Shown here: positions 46,564-54,826 of the stretch, in pieces
Numbering within the stretch: the first letter of the stretch is position 1
Layout: every line of letters begins with the position of its first letter
NCBI GenBank assembly: GCA_041906145.1
Contig: JAYRJU010000001.1
Location: 868,001-932,000, forward strand
Source of the DNA: SHVO01 sp041906145
GTDB lineage: Bacteria > Pseudomonadota > Alphaproteobacteria > Rhodospirillales > Rhodospirillaceae
Direction of reading: 5' to 3'
Length of the DNA stretch: 64,000 nt
Position numbers and translations under genes: made by a program
Notes under the pieces: generated by a model
Database searches by the model: none
What the model was told of the DNA's origin: nothing
What the model saw: the letters and a program-made list of their open reading frames with translations, nothing else

Positions 46564-47115
46564 CTAGTCCTCGTCGCCGTCGCGGTCGGCGAGCGCGACT
46601 TCCGCCAACGGCGCGATGGTGCGGAAGCGTTCCGGCAGCGGCGGTCCGCCCGGCATGACGGGACGGTCTGGAAAGCGGCGCATATTGAGAAGGCGGTCGT
46701 ACATCACCACCACACCCGCGATGCCGACGTTCAGGCAGAATTTGGTGGGGATCTTGATGATATGATCGCAGCGCGCGACGAGACCCGGCGAGAGCGAGCT
46801 TTTCTCCGCGCCCATTATATAGGCCGCGCAACGCGGGTGCGTGAAGCTCGGCAGTTCCACCGCGTCGTCCATCAGCTCAACACCGACAAGCGCACAGCCC
46901 TTCGGCAGCAGTAGCTCTTCGACCGACGGGAAGGTGTAGAACGGGAGATTGGCGAGCGTGTCCGACGTGTCGGCGAGCGTGCCTTCGGACCGCTTGTAAG
47001 TGGCGGCCACGGTGAAGACGAAACTGGCGTCGAAGGCGTGCGCCGAGCGGAACAGATTGCCGACGTTGAAGGGCTTGTTGATGCCCTCAACGCCAATGCC
47101 GAAATAACCACGCAT
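46564..47115 (-). CDS. TrmH/SpoU-type RNA 2'-O-methyltransferase
   Basis: This 183-residue protein has the SPOUT-knot elements: NKPFNVGNLFRSAHAFD (motif 1, containing N and R), YIMGAEKSSLSP (motif 2) and IIKIPTKFCLNVGIAGVVVMYDRL (motif 3). It probably methylates tRNA or rRNA ribose. The short length without an extra substrate domain resembles minimal TrmH proteins. It lies 8 bases after the scoB stop on the same strand. Confidence 0.88.
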   Translation of the reverse strand: MRGYFGIGVEGINKPFNVGNLFRSAHAFDASFVFTVAATYKRSEGTLADTSDTLANLPFYTFPSVEELLLPKGCALVGVELMDDAVELPSFTHPRCAAYIMGAEKSSLSPGLVARCDHIIKIPTKFCLNVGIAGVVVMYDRLLNMRRFPDRPVMPGGPPLPERFRTIAPLAEVALADRDGDED

Positions 47116-47123
47116 AATGGGAG

Positions 47124-47774
47124 CTAAGCCGCTTTCACGCCCGGCGCGATCTTGAAGTCCGGGCCGGTCTTGGCGCGGATTTCATCGACCGTGACACCCG
47201 GCGCGATGTCCACGAGCGTAAGGCCGGGACGAGCCACTTCGAACACGCAAAGATCGGTCACGATCATGTGCACGACACCCTTGCCGGTGAGCGGCAGGGT
47301 GCACTGAGACAGAATCTTCTTCTCGTCGCCCTTGGCCACATGTTCCATGAGCACAATCACGCGCGGCACGCCCGCCACGAGATCCATCGCCCCGCCCATG
47401 CCCTTCACCATCTTGCCCGGGATCATCCAATTGGCGAGATCGCCCGCATCGGTGACCTGCAGCGCGCCGAGGATCGAGAGGTTGATGTGGCCGCCGCGGA
47501 TCATCGCGAAAGAGGTAGCGCTGTCGAAGAAGCTGGTGGTCGGCAGCTTGGTGATGGTTTGTTTGCCCGCGTTGATGAGGTCGGCGTCTTCCTCGCCTTC
47601 GAACGGGAACGGACCCATGCCGAGCATGCCGTTCTCGCTTTGCAGTTGGATCGACATGCCGGCCGGCACGTGATTGGCCACCAGCGTCGGGATCCCGATG
47701 CCGAGGTTCACGTAGAAGCCGTCTTTCAGTTCGCGCGCCGCTCTCGCGGCCATCTGGTCACGATCCCATGCCAT
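47124..47774 (-). CDS. scoB: Succinyl-CoA:3-ketoacid CoA-transferase subunit B
   Basis: This 216-residue subunit carries the catalytic Glu47 in LQSENGMLGMGP, the acyl-CoA-linkage residue of the family, and GIGIPTLVANHVP. It activates acetoacetate with CoA from succinyl-CoA together with ScoA. The start at 47774 is the third-from-last copy of a repeated translation start (see 47746-47982). scoA lies just upstream. Confidence 0.95.
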   Translation of the reverse strand: MAWDRDQMAARAARELKDGFYVNLGIGIPTLVANHVPAGMSIQLQSENGMLGMGPFPFEGEEDADLINAGKQTITKLPTTSFFDSATSFAMIRGGHINLSILGALQVTDAGDLANWMIPGKMVKGMGGAMDLVAGVPRVIVLMEHVAKGDEKKILSQCTLPLTGKGVVHMIVTDLCVFEVARPGLTLVDIAPGVTVDEIRAKTGPDFKIAPGVKAA

Positions 47775-47785
47775 TGGACGTTCTC

Positions 47786-47878
47786 CTAACCTTCCACGCG
47801 CGCGGCTAGATGGCCGCGAAATTTTTTAAGTTGTCGGCCTTCGCCGACAGCGGCCATCTGGTCACGATCCCATGCCAT
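47786..47878 (-). CDS. 30-residue ORF created by the repeat (copy 2), ending at scoB
   Basis: The ATG at 47878 shares the first nine scoB codons, then diverges through the hairpin and ends at TAG 47788-47786, whose TAGGAG forms the scoB ribosome-binding site. Translation could be coupled to scoB. It is most likely a by-product of the duplication rather than a functional gene. Confidence 0.4.
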   Translation of the reverse strand: MAWDRDQMAAVGEGRQLKKFRGHLAARVEG

Positions 47879-47889
47879 TGGACGTTCTC

Positions 47890-47982
47890 CTAACCTTCCA
47901 CGCACGCGGCTAGATGGCCGCGAAATTTTTTAAGTTGTCGGCCTTCGCCGACAGCGGCCATCTGGTCACGATCCCATGCCAT
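47890..47982 (-). CDS. 30-residue ORF created by the repeat (copy 3), likely ancestral scoB start
   Basis: The ATG at 47982 has the best ribosome-binding site in the cluster (GGGAGG, 11 bases after the scoA stop). It encodes the same nine scoB codons, then stops at 47890. Ribosomes starting here would terminate and could re-start at the next copy. Confidence 0.4.
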   Translation of the reverse strand: MAWDRDQMAAVGEGRQLKKFRGHLAACVEG

Positions 47983-47993
47983 ATCCGCCTCCC

Positions 47994-48710
47994 TTACTCT
48001 GCCGCCGCGCGCTTGCGCACGGTCCGCTGTTCGATGCGTTTCTCGGGGTTCTTCACGTGGATCATGCGCTGAACGAAGATGCCCGGCGTATGGATGTGAT
48101 CGGGATCGAGGGAGCCTTGCGGCACCATTTCCTCGACTTCGGCGACAGTCACCTTGGCGGCGGTGGCCATCATCGGATTGAAGTTCCGCGCCGTCATCCG
48201 GTAGACGAGGTTGCCTTCCGGGTCGGCCTTCCAGGCGTGCACGAGCGCGAGATCGGCGAACAAGCCCCGCTCCATGACGTAATGACGCCCGTCGAACTCG
48301 CGGGTTTCCTTGCCTTCAGCGACCTTGGTGCCGTAGCCGGTGGCGGTGAAGAAAGCGGGAATGCCCGCGCCGCCGGCCCGGATGCGTTCGGCCAGCGTGC
48401 CTTGCGGGTTGAATTCGATCTCCAGCTCGCCGGCCAGGAACTGCTTGGCGAAGGTCGCGTTCTCGCCGACGTAGGAGCTGATCATCTTTTTGATCTGACG
48501 CGTGGTCAGCAGCATGCCGAGGCCGACGTCGTCGATACCGGCATTATTCGAGATGATCGTCAGTCCCTTCACGCCGGACTCGCGGATAGCGGTGATGAGG
48601 ACTTCGGGAATCCCACAAAGGCCAAACCCGCCCGACATAATCGTCATGTCGTCGCGCAAGAGTCCCGCGAGGGCGGATTTCGCATCGGAATAGAGCTTGT
48701 TGACGGCCAC
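47994..48710 (-). CDS. scoA: Succinyl-CoA:3-ketoacid CoA-transferase subunit A
   Basis: This 238-residue subunit has the CoA-binding loop MSGGFGLCGIPEVLI and AGGAGIPAFFTATGYGTKVAEGKE, typical of family I CoA transferases. It pairs with ScoB to transfer CoA between succinate and acetoacetate, for use of ketone bodies or storage polymers. The upstream region to 48904 holds its promoter, with no clear motif. Confidence 0.95.
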   Translation of the reverse strand: MAVNKLYSDAKSALAGLLRDDMTIMSGGFGLCGIPEVLITAIRESGVKGLTIISNNAGIDDVGLGMLLTTRQIKKMISSYVGENATFAKQFLAGELEIEFNPQGTLAERIRAGGAGIPAFFTATGYGTKVAEGKETREFDGRHYVMERGLFADLALVHAWKADPEGNLVYRMTARNFNPMMATAAKVTVAEVEEMVPQGSLDPDHIHTPGIFVQRMIHVKNPEKRIEQRTVRKRAAAE

Positions 48711-48904
48711 CTGTGATCTCCTGGTCCTTAGAGGGGTCCCGGTGGCTATCTAATACCCGGCTTTCAAAAAGGACGGTACGCATCTTTTGAGGCGGGGCGG
48801 GAATGCCGGTGTCGTCCCTGCCATGCACCAAACGTATGGCTTGAAAGGCCTTTCCTGGGCTAGGACTGGACGTTCCCTGGTCATCACCTTGCGAGCATTT
48901 CCCC

Positions 48905-49798
48905 TTGTCTCATGCCCCCACCGATAACCTGCGCGGCGCGCTGTGGATGCTGGCGAGCTCGCTGTGTTTCGCGACGAGCGGCCTCGCCGTGAAAACGGTG
49001 GGCGCGGACCTGCCCGTGGCCGTGGTCGGCTTCTTCCGGGTCCTCTTCGGGGTGTTCTTCGTTCTGCCCCTCCTGGTGCAGCGCGGCCCTTCGATTTTCT
49101 ACACCAGGCAGCCGGGCTGGCACTTCGTGCGCCTGCTGGGGTCCACGGGCAGCATCCTTTTCGGTTTTTATGCCGTCACCCATCTTCCCTACGCGACGGC
49201 CGTGTCCCTCTCCTTCACCCGCCCCTTATTCATCATCCTCATAGCCGTCATTTTCTTGGGCGAGGTTGTACGCTGGCGCCGCGGCCTTGCGACGATCATG
49301 GGATTCGTCGGCGTGATCGTGATGTTGGGCCCGACGGACGTGGGTTTCAGTCTGCCCGCGTTGTCGGCGCTGGCGGCAGCGGCCTCCGTGTCGGTGGCGC
49401 TGGCGGTGATCCGCAGGCACGCCGCGACAGAAGGCATGGCCTTCATGTCGTGGTTCTTCGTCGGCTCGATCGTGCTTTTGGCGCCCTTCGCGATCTATTT
49501 CTGGGAAACCCCGCACGGTATCCAGTGGGCGTATCTGGTTTATATCGGCGTGGTGGCTAGCACGGGGCAATACTGCCTGATCCGCTCGCTGATGGTGGCC
49601 GAGGCGACTGTGGTCTCGCCGATCGACTATTGCCAGATCATCATCGCCGCCATCGCCGGCTTCTATCTGTTCGGGGAGAAGCCGACGATCTGGACGGGAA
49701 TCGGCACAGGGGTGATCGTGCTGGCGACCTTATACATCCTCTTCCGCGAAGCCCGTCTCAAGCCCCAGCCGGAAGCGACGCCCGCCATTAAAGAGTAG
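48905..49798 (+). CDS. EamA/DMT-family transporter
   Basis: This 297-residue protein has ten predicted transmembrane helices in two EamA halves (FATSGLAVKTVGADLPVAVVGFFRVLFGVFFVLPLLV; later SWFFVGSIVLLAPFAIYF), with the internal pseudo-repeat usual for this family. TTG at 48905 is the start in this frame. Substrate is unknown; members export metabolites or act as nucleotide-sugar carriers. It overlaps phhB by 11 bases tail to tail. Confidence 0.85.
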   Translation: MSHAPTDNLRGALWMLASSLCFATSGLAVKTVGADLPVAVVGFFRVLFGVFFVLPLLVQRGPSIFYTRQPGWHFVRLLGSTGSILFGFYAVTHLPYATAVSLSFTRPLFIILIAVIFLGEVVRWRRGLATIMGFVGVIVMLGPTDVGFSLPALSALAAAASVSVALAVIRRHAATEGMAFMSWFFVGSIVLLAPFAIYFWETPHGIQWAYLVYIGVVASTGQYCLIRSLMVAEATVVSPIDYCQIIIAAIAGFYLFGEKPTIWTGIGTGVIVLATLYILFREARLKPQPEATPAIKE

Positions 49799-50096
49799 CG
49801 CCGAGCACCCGCGCGTTCGCATCTATAAAGACGGCGAGTTCCACATCGCGTTCCGACACGCCGCCGCAGTCATGCGTCGCGAGCGTGATGTCGACCCGGT
49901 TGTAGACATTGAACCACTCGGGATGATGGTCCATCCTCTCGGCCTTCATTGCCACGCGCGTCATGAAAGCGAACGCGGTATTGAAGTCCTTGAATTTGAG
50001 GGAACGCGAGATCGCATCCCGGTCAGGCATTTCGCGCCACGCGGACAATGACTTGAGCGCGCTCGCCCGTTTCTCGCCCGTCAGCTTCTGCACCAT
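49788..50096 (-). CDS. phhB: Pterin-4a-carbinolamine dehydratase
   Basis: This 102-residue enzyme has the active-site signature RMDHHPEWFNVYNRVDITLATHD with its three catalytic His, and CGGVSERDVELA. It dehydrates the 4a-carbinolamine formed by aromatic amino acid hydroxylases. Length matches the family exactly. No phhA is present. Confidence 0.93.
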   Translation of the reverse strand: MVQKLTGEKRASALKSLSAWREMPDRDAISRSLKFKDFNTAFAFMTRVAMKAERMDHHPEWFNVYNRVDITLATHDCGGVSERDVELAVFIDANARVLGATL

Positions 50097-50108
50097 GGTT
50101 TGATCCTT

Positions 50109-50540
50109 ATGAGCAAGACACCCGAAGTCATCCCGCCGAGCCTCGCGGATATCGACACTTTAGCGCGGGAGGCCTTGGGCGTCCTGCCCGAGGAACTGCG
50201 CGAATTCACCGAAGGTGTCGTGGTCTTGGTGCAAGAGTTCCCCGATGACGCCGTGATGGCGGAGATGGAACTGGAAAGCCCGTTCGACATCCTGGGTCTT
50301 TATTCCGGCGTCTCGCTGGCGGAAAAGCGCGTGGAACAATCGGGCGGGATGCCGGACATGGTTTTCCTCTACCGCCGTCCCATCCTCGATTACTGGTGCG
50401 AGACCGGCGAGGACCTGAAGCATGTGGTGCGTCACGTGCTGATCCACGAGATCGGCCACCACTTCGGCTTCTCGGATGAGGAGATGGAGACGCTGGAGAC
50501 GATTGCCGAGGCCGAAGACGCCTCACGCGCCGACGAGTAG
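50109..50540 (+). CDS. Zincin-like metallopeptidase (DUF1025 family)
   Basis: This 143-residue protein contains HEIGHHFGFSDEEME, an HExxH zincin motif with a following helix, near the C-terminus. It is small and lacks an export signal. The family is known structurally as a minimal zincin with no defined substrate. I start at ATG 50109. It converges on the sirtuin gene with an 18-base overlap. Confidence 0.88.
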   Translation: MSKTPEVIPPSLADIDTLAREALGVLPEELREFTEGVVVLVQEFPDDAVMAEMELESPFDILGLYSGVSLAEKRVEQSGGMPDMVFLYRRPILDYWCETGEDLKHVVRHVLIHEIGHHFGFSDEEMETLETIAEAEDASRADE

Positions 50541-51299
50541 CCCCCTCACGTACGCCGGTACGATCTGGCTGGCGGGGCCGTAATGACTTTCCTCGAACAT
50601 CGACGCGCCGGCTGACGGCTCGAGATTGAGCTCGACCGTGTGCGCACCGCCGTTGCGGCGGATGGCGGCGACAAAACCGGCGGCGGGATAGACGTTGCCC
50701 GACGTCCCGATAGAGATGAACAGATCGCAATTGGCCAAAGCCCAGCCGATGCGGTCCATCTCGAGCGGCACCTCGCCGAACCAGACGACGTGAGGCCGCA
50801 TGCCGCCGGCCTTGGCGCAAGCCTCGCAGACATCGCGCACCGACATATCGCCGGTCCAGTCGACGATATTCTCACAGAAACTGCAGCGCGCCTTGGAATG
50901 AACGCCGTGCATGTGCAGGAGACTTTGAGAGCCCGCCTGTTCGTGCAGGGTGTCGACATTCTGCGTGATGATGAGCACTTCGCCCGGCCATTTGGCTTCC
51001 AGTTCGGCCAAGGCGAAGTGGGCGGGGTTTGGGCTGACCGTGCGCGTGCGGTTGAAAGCCCGGCGCATATTATAAAAGGCATGCACCTTTTCCGGATCGC
51101 GCGCGAAAGCCTGCGGGGTCGCGACCTCTTCAAGACGCACCTTGGACCAGATCCCATCGGCGTCGCGGAAAGTATCGAGCCCGGATTCTTTCGAAATCCC
51201 GGCGCCCGTGAGAATCACGATGCGCCCTTCGCGCGGCGGGAGAACTTTGGGCGTGAGAACTTCGGGCGTGAGAACGCCGGTAAGAGTGCTTTCCGTCAT
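50523..51299 (-). CDS. cobB: NAD-dependent protein deacylase (sirtuin, CobB-like)
   Basis: This 258-residue sirtuin has GAGISKESGLDTFR, FYNMRR (Tyr76 and Arg79, the pair favouring succinyl/malonyl-lysine in class III), QNVDTLHE, catalytic His131 (HMHG) and a Zn site of CSFC and CEAC. It removes acyl groups from lysine, using NAD. Residues 8-21 repeat TPEVLTPKVLPP, encoded by a 15-base repeat. It is divergent from the phosphatase gene. Confidence 0.93.
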   Translation of the reverse strand: MTESTLTGVLTPEVLTPKVLPPREGRIVILTGAGISKESGLDTFRDADGIWSKVRLEEVATPQAFARDPEKVHAFYNMRRAFNRTRTVSPNPAHFALAELEAKWPGEVLIITQNVDTLHEQAGSQSLLHMHGVHSKARCSFCENIVDWTGDMSVRDVCEACAKAGGMRPHVVWFGEVPLEMDRIGWALANCDLFISIGTSGNVYPAAGFVAAIRRNGGAHTVELNLEPSAGASMFEESHYGPASQIVPAYVRGLLVGA

Positions 51300-51344
51300 G
51301 ATCCCTCGTCGTTACCATGCCGGCGAATTGGGAGCTACCACGCC

Positions 51345-51824
51345 ATGAAACGCGTTCTATTTGTCTGCACCGGAAACATCTGCCGTTCACCGACAGCAGA
51401 AGGGGTCTTCCGTAACTTCGCCGCAGAAGCCGGTTTCGGGGAGATGATCGAAAGCGCCTCGGCGGGCACGCACGGTTATCATATCGGCGAAGCGCCGGAC
51501 CCGCGCACGGTCGCGGCGGCCAAGCGGCGCGGATTCGATCTCTCGGCACAGCGGGCGCAGAAAGTGCGGACCGAGCACTTTCAAACCTACGACCTCATCC
51601 TGGCCATGGATCGTGGTCATCTCGCGCATCTGGAAGCGTTGCGGCCGAACGGCGCGAAAGCCGAGGTCCGCCTGTTCCTAGATTATCATCCGGCCGGCGC
51701 ACTGAAGGACGTGCCCGATCCCTACTACGGGGGCCCCGACGGTTTTGAGCACGTGCTCGATATGATCGAGCATGCCAGCAAAGCCTTGCTGGCCGAGCTC
51801 TCCGCCGGGTTCAAAAAGAGATGA
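51345..51824 (+). CDS. Low-molecular-weight protein tyrosine phosphatase
   Basis: This 159-residue protein starts at ATG 51345 and has CTGNICRSP (C8, R14), the Cx5R phosphatase loop, and DPYYGGPDGF with the catalytic acid Asp. It dephosphorylates phosphotyrosine or small substrates. Its stop overlaps the start of the fructosamine-kinase gene. Confidence 0.93.
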   Translation: MKRVLFVCTGNICRSPTAEGVFRNFAAEAGFGEMIESASAGTHGYHIGEAPDPRTVAAAKRRGFDLSAQRAQKVRTEHFQTYDLILAMDRGHLAHLEALRPNGAKAEVRLFLDYHPAGALKDVPDPYYGGPDGFEHVLDMIEHASKALLAELSAGFKKR

Positions 51825-52657
51825 GTCTGCGCGCGCGGGTGCGCGCGGCGCTGGGGTCCGACGTCGCGGGCGAGCGGGAACTTACCGGCGGATGTATCGC
51901 CGACGTACGGTGCATGACGTTGTCTGACGGACGGGATGTGGTCTCCAAGGTGGGTCACGGCCTCGCGCTGGAAGGCTTCATGCTTTCCTATCTCCGCGAC
52001 AAATCATCTCTGCCGGTGCCGGAGGTGTTCTTCAGCGCCGAAGATCTCCTGCTCATGGAGTATCTGCCGACGTCGGGGCGGCCTTCGAAGGCCTCACAGG
52101 AAGACGCGGCCGACCATGTCGCGGCGCTGCATAACGTGACAGGGCCCGCATTTGGCTTTGACCGCACAACAGTGATCGGCGGCTTGAAGCAGCCGAACGA
52201 TCAAGAAGGGTCGTGGCTCACGTTCTTCCGCGATCAGCGGCTGATGTATATGACCGAGACGGCGGTCCACACAAAGAAGCTGCCGCCTGAAGTTGCCGTG
52301 CGGATCGCGAAACTCGCCGACCGTTTAGAGCGGTGGATCGACGCCAGCGCGAAACCGGCCTTGATCCACGGCGACATGTGGACAGGCAATGTGCTGGTGA
52401 ACGGGGATCGGATCGCGGGGTTCGTCGACCCGGCGATTTACTACGCCGATCCGGAGATCGAGCTTGCGTTCTCGACGTTGTTCGGGACGTTTGAGGAGCC
52501 GTTCTTCAAGCGCTATGCGGAACATCATCCGCCGCGCGCCGGGTTCGAAGAGCGTAAGGACCTTTACAATCTCTATCCGCTGCTTGTGCATGTGCGGCTG
52601 TTTGGCGCGCACTATGTCGGTGATGTGGAGATGATACTGAAGCGGTTTGGGGTTTAA
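51821..52657 (+). CDS. Fructosamine/ketosamine-3-kinase family protein
   Basis: This 278-residue protein has a kinase fold: LIHGDMWTGNVLVNGDRIAGFVDPAIYYADPEIELAF includes the HGDxxxxN catalytic Asp and the metal-binding DPA. It phosphorylates sugar-amine adducts on proteins, triggering their loss. It overlaps the phosphatase stop by 4 bases, a pairing seen in other bacteria. Confidence 0.92.
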   Translation: MSLRARVRAALGSDVAGERELTGGCIADVRCMTLSDGRDVVSKVGHGLALEGFMLSYLRDKSSLPVPEVFFSAEDLLLMEYLPTSGRPSKASQEDAADHVAALHNVTGPAFGFDRTTVIGGLKQPNDQEGSWLTFFRDQRLMYMTETAVHTKKLPPEVAVRIAKLADRLERWIDASAKPALIHGDMWTGNVLVNGDRIAGFVDPAIYYADPEIELAFSTLFGTFEEPFFKRYAEHHPPRAGFEERKDLYNLYPLLVHVRLFGAHYVGDVEMILKRFGV

Positions 52658-52719
52658 ACACCGAACCGCAACACATCCTTTGTCGCGCCAAACGGAGCGC
52701 TGCGCGCATTGATAAATGG

Positions 52720-52737
52720 ATTGCCCGGTCGGGCAAT
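52720..52737. repeat. Perfect hairpin ATTGCCCG-GT-CGGGCAAT
   Basis: An 8-base perfect stem with a 2-base centre lies in the 91-base convergent gap between the kinase and thpR. There is no T tract. GGATTGCCCGG...GGGCAATGAC resembles repetitive palindromes common in Alphaproteobacteria, but I cannot count copies. Confidence 0.45.
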
Positions 52738-52748
52738 GACAACAAGAA

Positions 52749-53282
52749 TTAGGTCAGCGCATAATCCTCGAGCGCCGTGTACACGGATCCGTCCTTGCCC
52801 GTCTGGCTTTCGAAGAGCGTGAATTGGCTCACGGTGAAGGGCCCCGCCTTGAACAGATTGTTGCCTTCGATAAAGGACTGGAGGCGGCCGGCTTCGGGTT
52901 TCGTGAGACGCGCGATCGTGACGTGAGGGGTGAATTTACGGCCTTCGGGCGGCTGGCCCGCACGCAGAATGGCGCTGGCCACTTTGTGCTGAAGATGCGC
53001 GAGTGCGGGCGTCGGCGATACGCCGATCCACAGGGAATGCGCCTTGTGGCCTTGGCCAAAGGTGTCGAGGCCGTGAAGCTCCAAATCGAAGGCGGGCGCT
53101 TCAATGTGGGAGAGGCTGTAGTTGATCTCCTCGGCGGTGGGTTCATCCACTTCGCCAATGAAGCGCAGGGTGATGTGCAAATCCTCCGGCTCCACCCAGC
53201 GCGCGCCGGGGATGCCGCTGCACATCATATTGATGCGCGCGGCAATTCCATCGGGCAGCGTGAGGGCGACAAACAAACGCAC
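52749..53282 (-). CDS. thpR: RNA 2',3'-cyclic phosphodiesterase
   Basis: This 177-residue 2H phosphoesterase has both catalytic motifs: DLHITLRFIG and PHVTIARL (HxTx). It hydrolyses 2',3'-cyclic phosphate ends of RNA and has ligase activity on some tRNAs. tesA is 8 bases downstream on the same strand. Confidence 0.93.
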   Translation of the reverse strand: MRLFVALTLPDGIAARINMMCSGIPGARWVEPEDLHITLRFIGEVDEPTAEEINYSLSHIEAPAFDLELHGLDTFGQGHKAHSLWIGVSPTPALAHLQHKVASAILRAGQPPEGRKFTPHVTIARLTKPEAGRLQSFIEGNNLFKAGPFTVSQFTLFESQTGKDGSVYTALEDYALT

Positions 53283-53290
53283 GCGTTCAA

Positions 53291-53953
53291 TTACTTTCGG
53301 GCGGAGGCTTGGGCGATGAGTTTTTCGACGGCCGGCAAAATGCCCTTCACCATCACCTTCACGCCGTCGGGTGTCGGATGGATGCGGTCAGCCTGATTGA
53401 GCGCCGGAATGCCCGCAACGCCATCAAGGAAGAAGGGATAGAGCAGCGCGTTATTGTCTTTCGCGACTTTGGGAAACACGGCGTTGAACCGGTCGCCATA
53501 GTCCTTGCCGAGATTTGGCGGCGCCATCATGCCGGCGACAAGCACCGGCAGATTGTCCTTTTTGATGCGCTTCACGATCGCATCCATGCTCGAGAACGTT
53601 ACGGCGGGATCGACCGCGCGCAGGGCGTCATTGCCTCCCAGCGCCACAATGACCGCGTCCGGTTTTTCACCGAGGACCCAATCCAGCCGCGAGCGCCCGC
53701 CGGTGGTGGTATCGCCGGACACGCCGCCCTGGATGATGGTGACGTTATGTCCCTTAGCCTTCAGCGCGGCTTCAAGCTGCTGCGGGAAGGAGTCCTTAAG
53801 ATTAGCTAATCCATATCCGGCCGTGAGACTGTCGCCGAGCGCAAGAATGCGGATGGGGCCACTTGCCGAACCCGCGGCGGCCGCCCAAGTAGCGCTCATA
53901 GGGGCGACGCCGAAGGCGAGCATCACGAAAAGGAAACAGAGGATCTTTCTCAC
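53291..53953 (-). CDS. tesA: Periplasmic arylesterase/thioesterase TesA (SGNH hydrolase)
   Basis: I start at GTG 53953 (220 residues) because AAAGGA lies 9 bases upstream. A signal peptide (VRKILCFLFVMLAFG...AAAG) precedes the SGNH domain: ILALGDSLTAGYG (catalytic Ser), GGVSGDTT, ALGGNDALR and DRIHPTPDG (catalytic Asp-His). The divergent ybbA/ybbP-like pair repeats the arrangement known from E. coli. Confidence 0.93.
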   Translation of the reverse strand: MRKILCFLFVMLAFGVAPMSATWAAAAGSASGPIRILALGDSLTAGYGLANLKDSFPQQLEAALKAKGHNVTIIQGGVSGDTTTGGRSRLDWVLGEKPDAVIVALGGNDALRAVDPAVTFSSMDAIVKRIKKDNLPVLVAGMMAPPNLGKDYGDRFNAVFPKVAKDNNALLYPFFLDGVAGIPALNQADRIHPTPDGVKVMVKGILPAVEKLIAQASARK

Positions 53954-54058
53954 GCGAAGGTATCCTTTGTGTAACAACTACAGTGCGGTCACCGTTCCCG
54001 AGGCTGACAATGCGCGCGTGCGCATGATAATGAAAGCGCACACAAACACTTGGTTTAC

Positions 54059-54820
54059 ATGACCCAATCCACTCCCACCGCACGCGTGAAAACGAACTTG
54101 GAGACCGCGTCCTCGGACGTGCCAGCAATCGCGCTGAACAGTATCCATCTTACTTTGGCGGGGCCCGCGGGACCGGTCAATATTCTGCGGGGCATCGACC
54201 TCAACGTCACGCACGGGACCGCGCTTGGTGTGGTTGGACCTTCGGGTTCCGGCAAGACCACCATGCTGATGATCATCGCCGGGCTTGAGCGCATCTCATC
54301 GGGGACCGTGAAGATCGCGGGCACCGACTATGCCGCCATGGATGAAGATAAGCTCGCGTTGTTCCGGCGCGACAACATCGGCATCGTCTTTCAGTCTTTT
54401 CATCTGATCCCGACCATGAACGCGCTGGAGAACGTGGCGGTGCCGCTGGAGTTCGCGGGCCGCAAGGACGCGTTTGACGTCGCCGAGCAACACTTGCGCG
54501 ATGTCGGGCTTGGTCACCGTCTCGACCACTATCCGGGCCAGCTTTCGGGCGGCGAGCAACAGCGCGTCGCGCTGGCGCGCGCGTTCGCGGTGAAACCGAA
54601 GATCCTGCTGGCCGACGAGCCGACCGGGAACCTGGACGGCGCGACCGGCCATCACATCATCGATCTTCTTTTCGACTTGCATGACAAGACGGGCACGACC
54701 TTGGTGCTCATTACACACGACATGGGCTTGGCGCAGAAGTGCGACCGCATCGTCCGCATCGCCGACGGCCTGATCACCGGCGAAGGCTTGCCGGCCACGC
54801 GCGCCGCGCTTTCGGAGTAA
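54059..54820 (+). CDS. ybbA: ABC transporter ATPase, YbbA/LolD-like
   Basis: This 253-residue protein has Walker A GPSGSGKTT, signature LSGGEQQRVALARAF and Walker B ILLADEPTGNLDG, the MacB/LolD subfamily. It partners with the FtsX-like permease that follows after 6 bases. I start at ATG 54059. It is divergent from tesA. Confidence 0.92.
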   Translation: MTQSTPTARVKTNLETASSDVPAIALNSIHLTLAGPAGPVNILRGIDLNVTHGTALGVVGPSGSGKTTMLMIIAGLERISSGTVKIAGTDYAAMDEDKLALFRRDNIGIVFQSFHLIPTMNALENVAVPLEFAGRKDAFDVAEQHLRDVGLGHRLDHYPGQLSGGEQQRVALARAFAVKPKILLADEPTGNLDGATGHHIIDLLFDLHDKTGTTLVLITHDMGLAQKCDRIVRIADGLITGEGLPATRAALSE

Positions 54821-54826
54821 GAACAC

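Larger units (their letters stand above)
47746..47982 (-). repeat. 104-base tandem duplication of the scoB translation-start region
   Basis: The 104 bases at 47747-47850 and 47851-47954 are the same except for one base, and a 28-base partial third copy ends at 47982. Each unit contains GGAG, a start codon and the first nine codons of scoB, then a 10-base inverted repeat (AGATGGCCGC/GCGGCCATCT) around TGTCGGC-GAAG-GCCGACA. The copy at 47982 has the strong ribosome-binding site of scoA's downstream neighbour (GGGAGGCGGAT), so it is probably the ancestral scoB start. Confidence 0.85.

Noticed and set aside
50640..51344. N-terminal extension of the LMW phosphatase frame by 235 residues
   Set aside because: The extension runs antisense to the sirtuin gene; the CTGNICR motif must be near the N-terminus.
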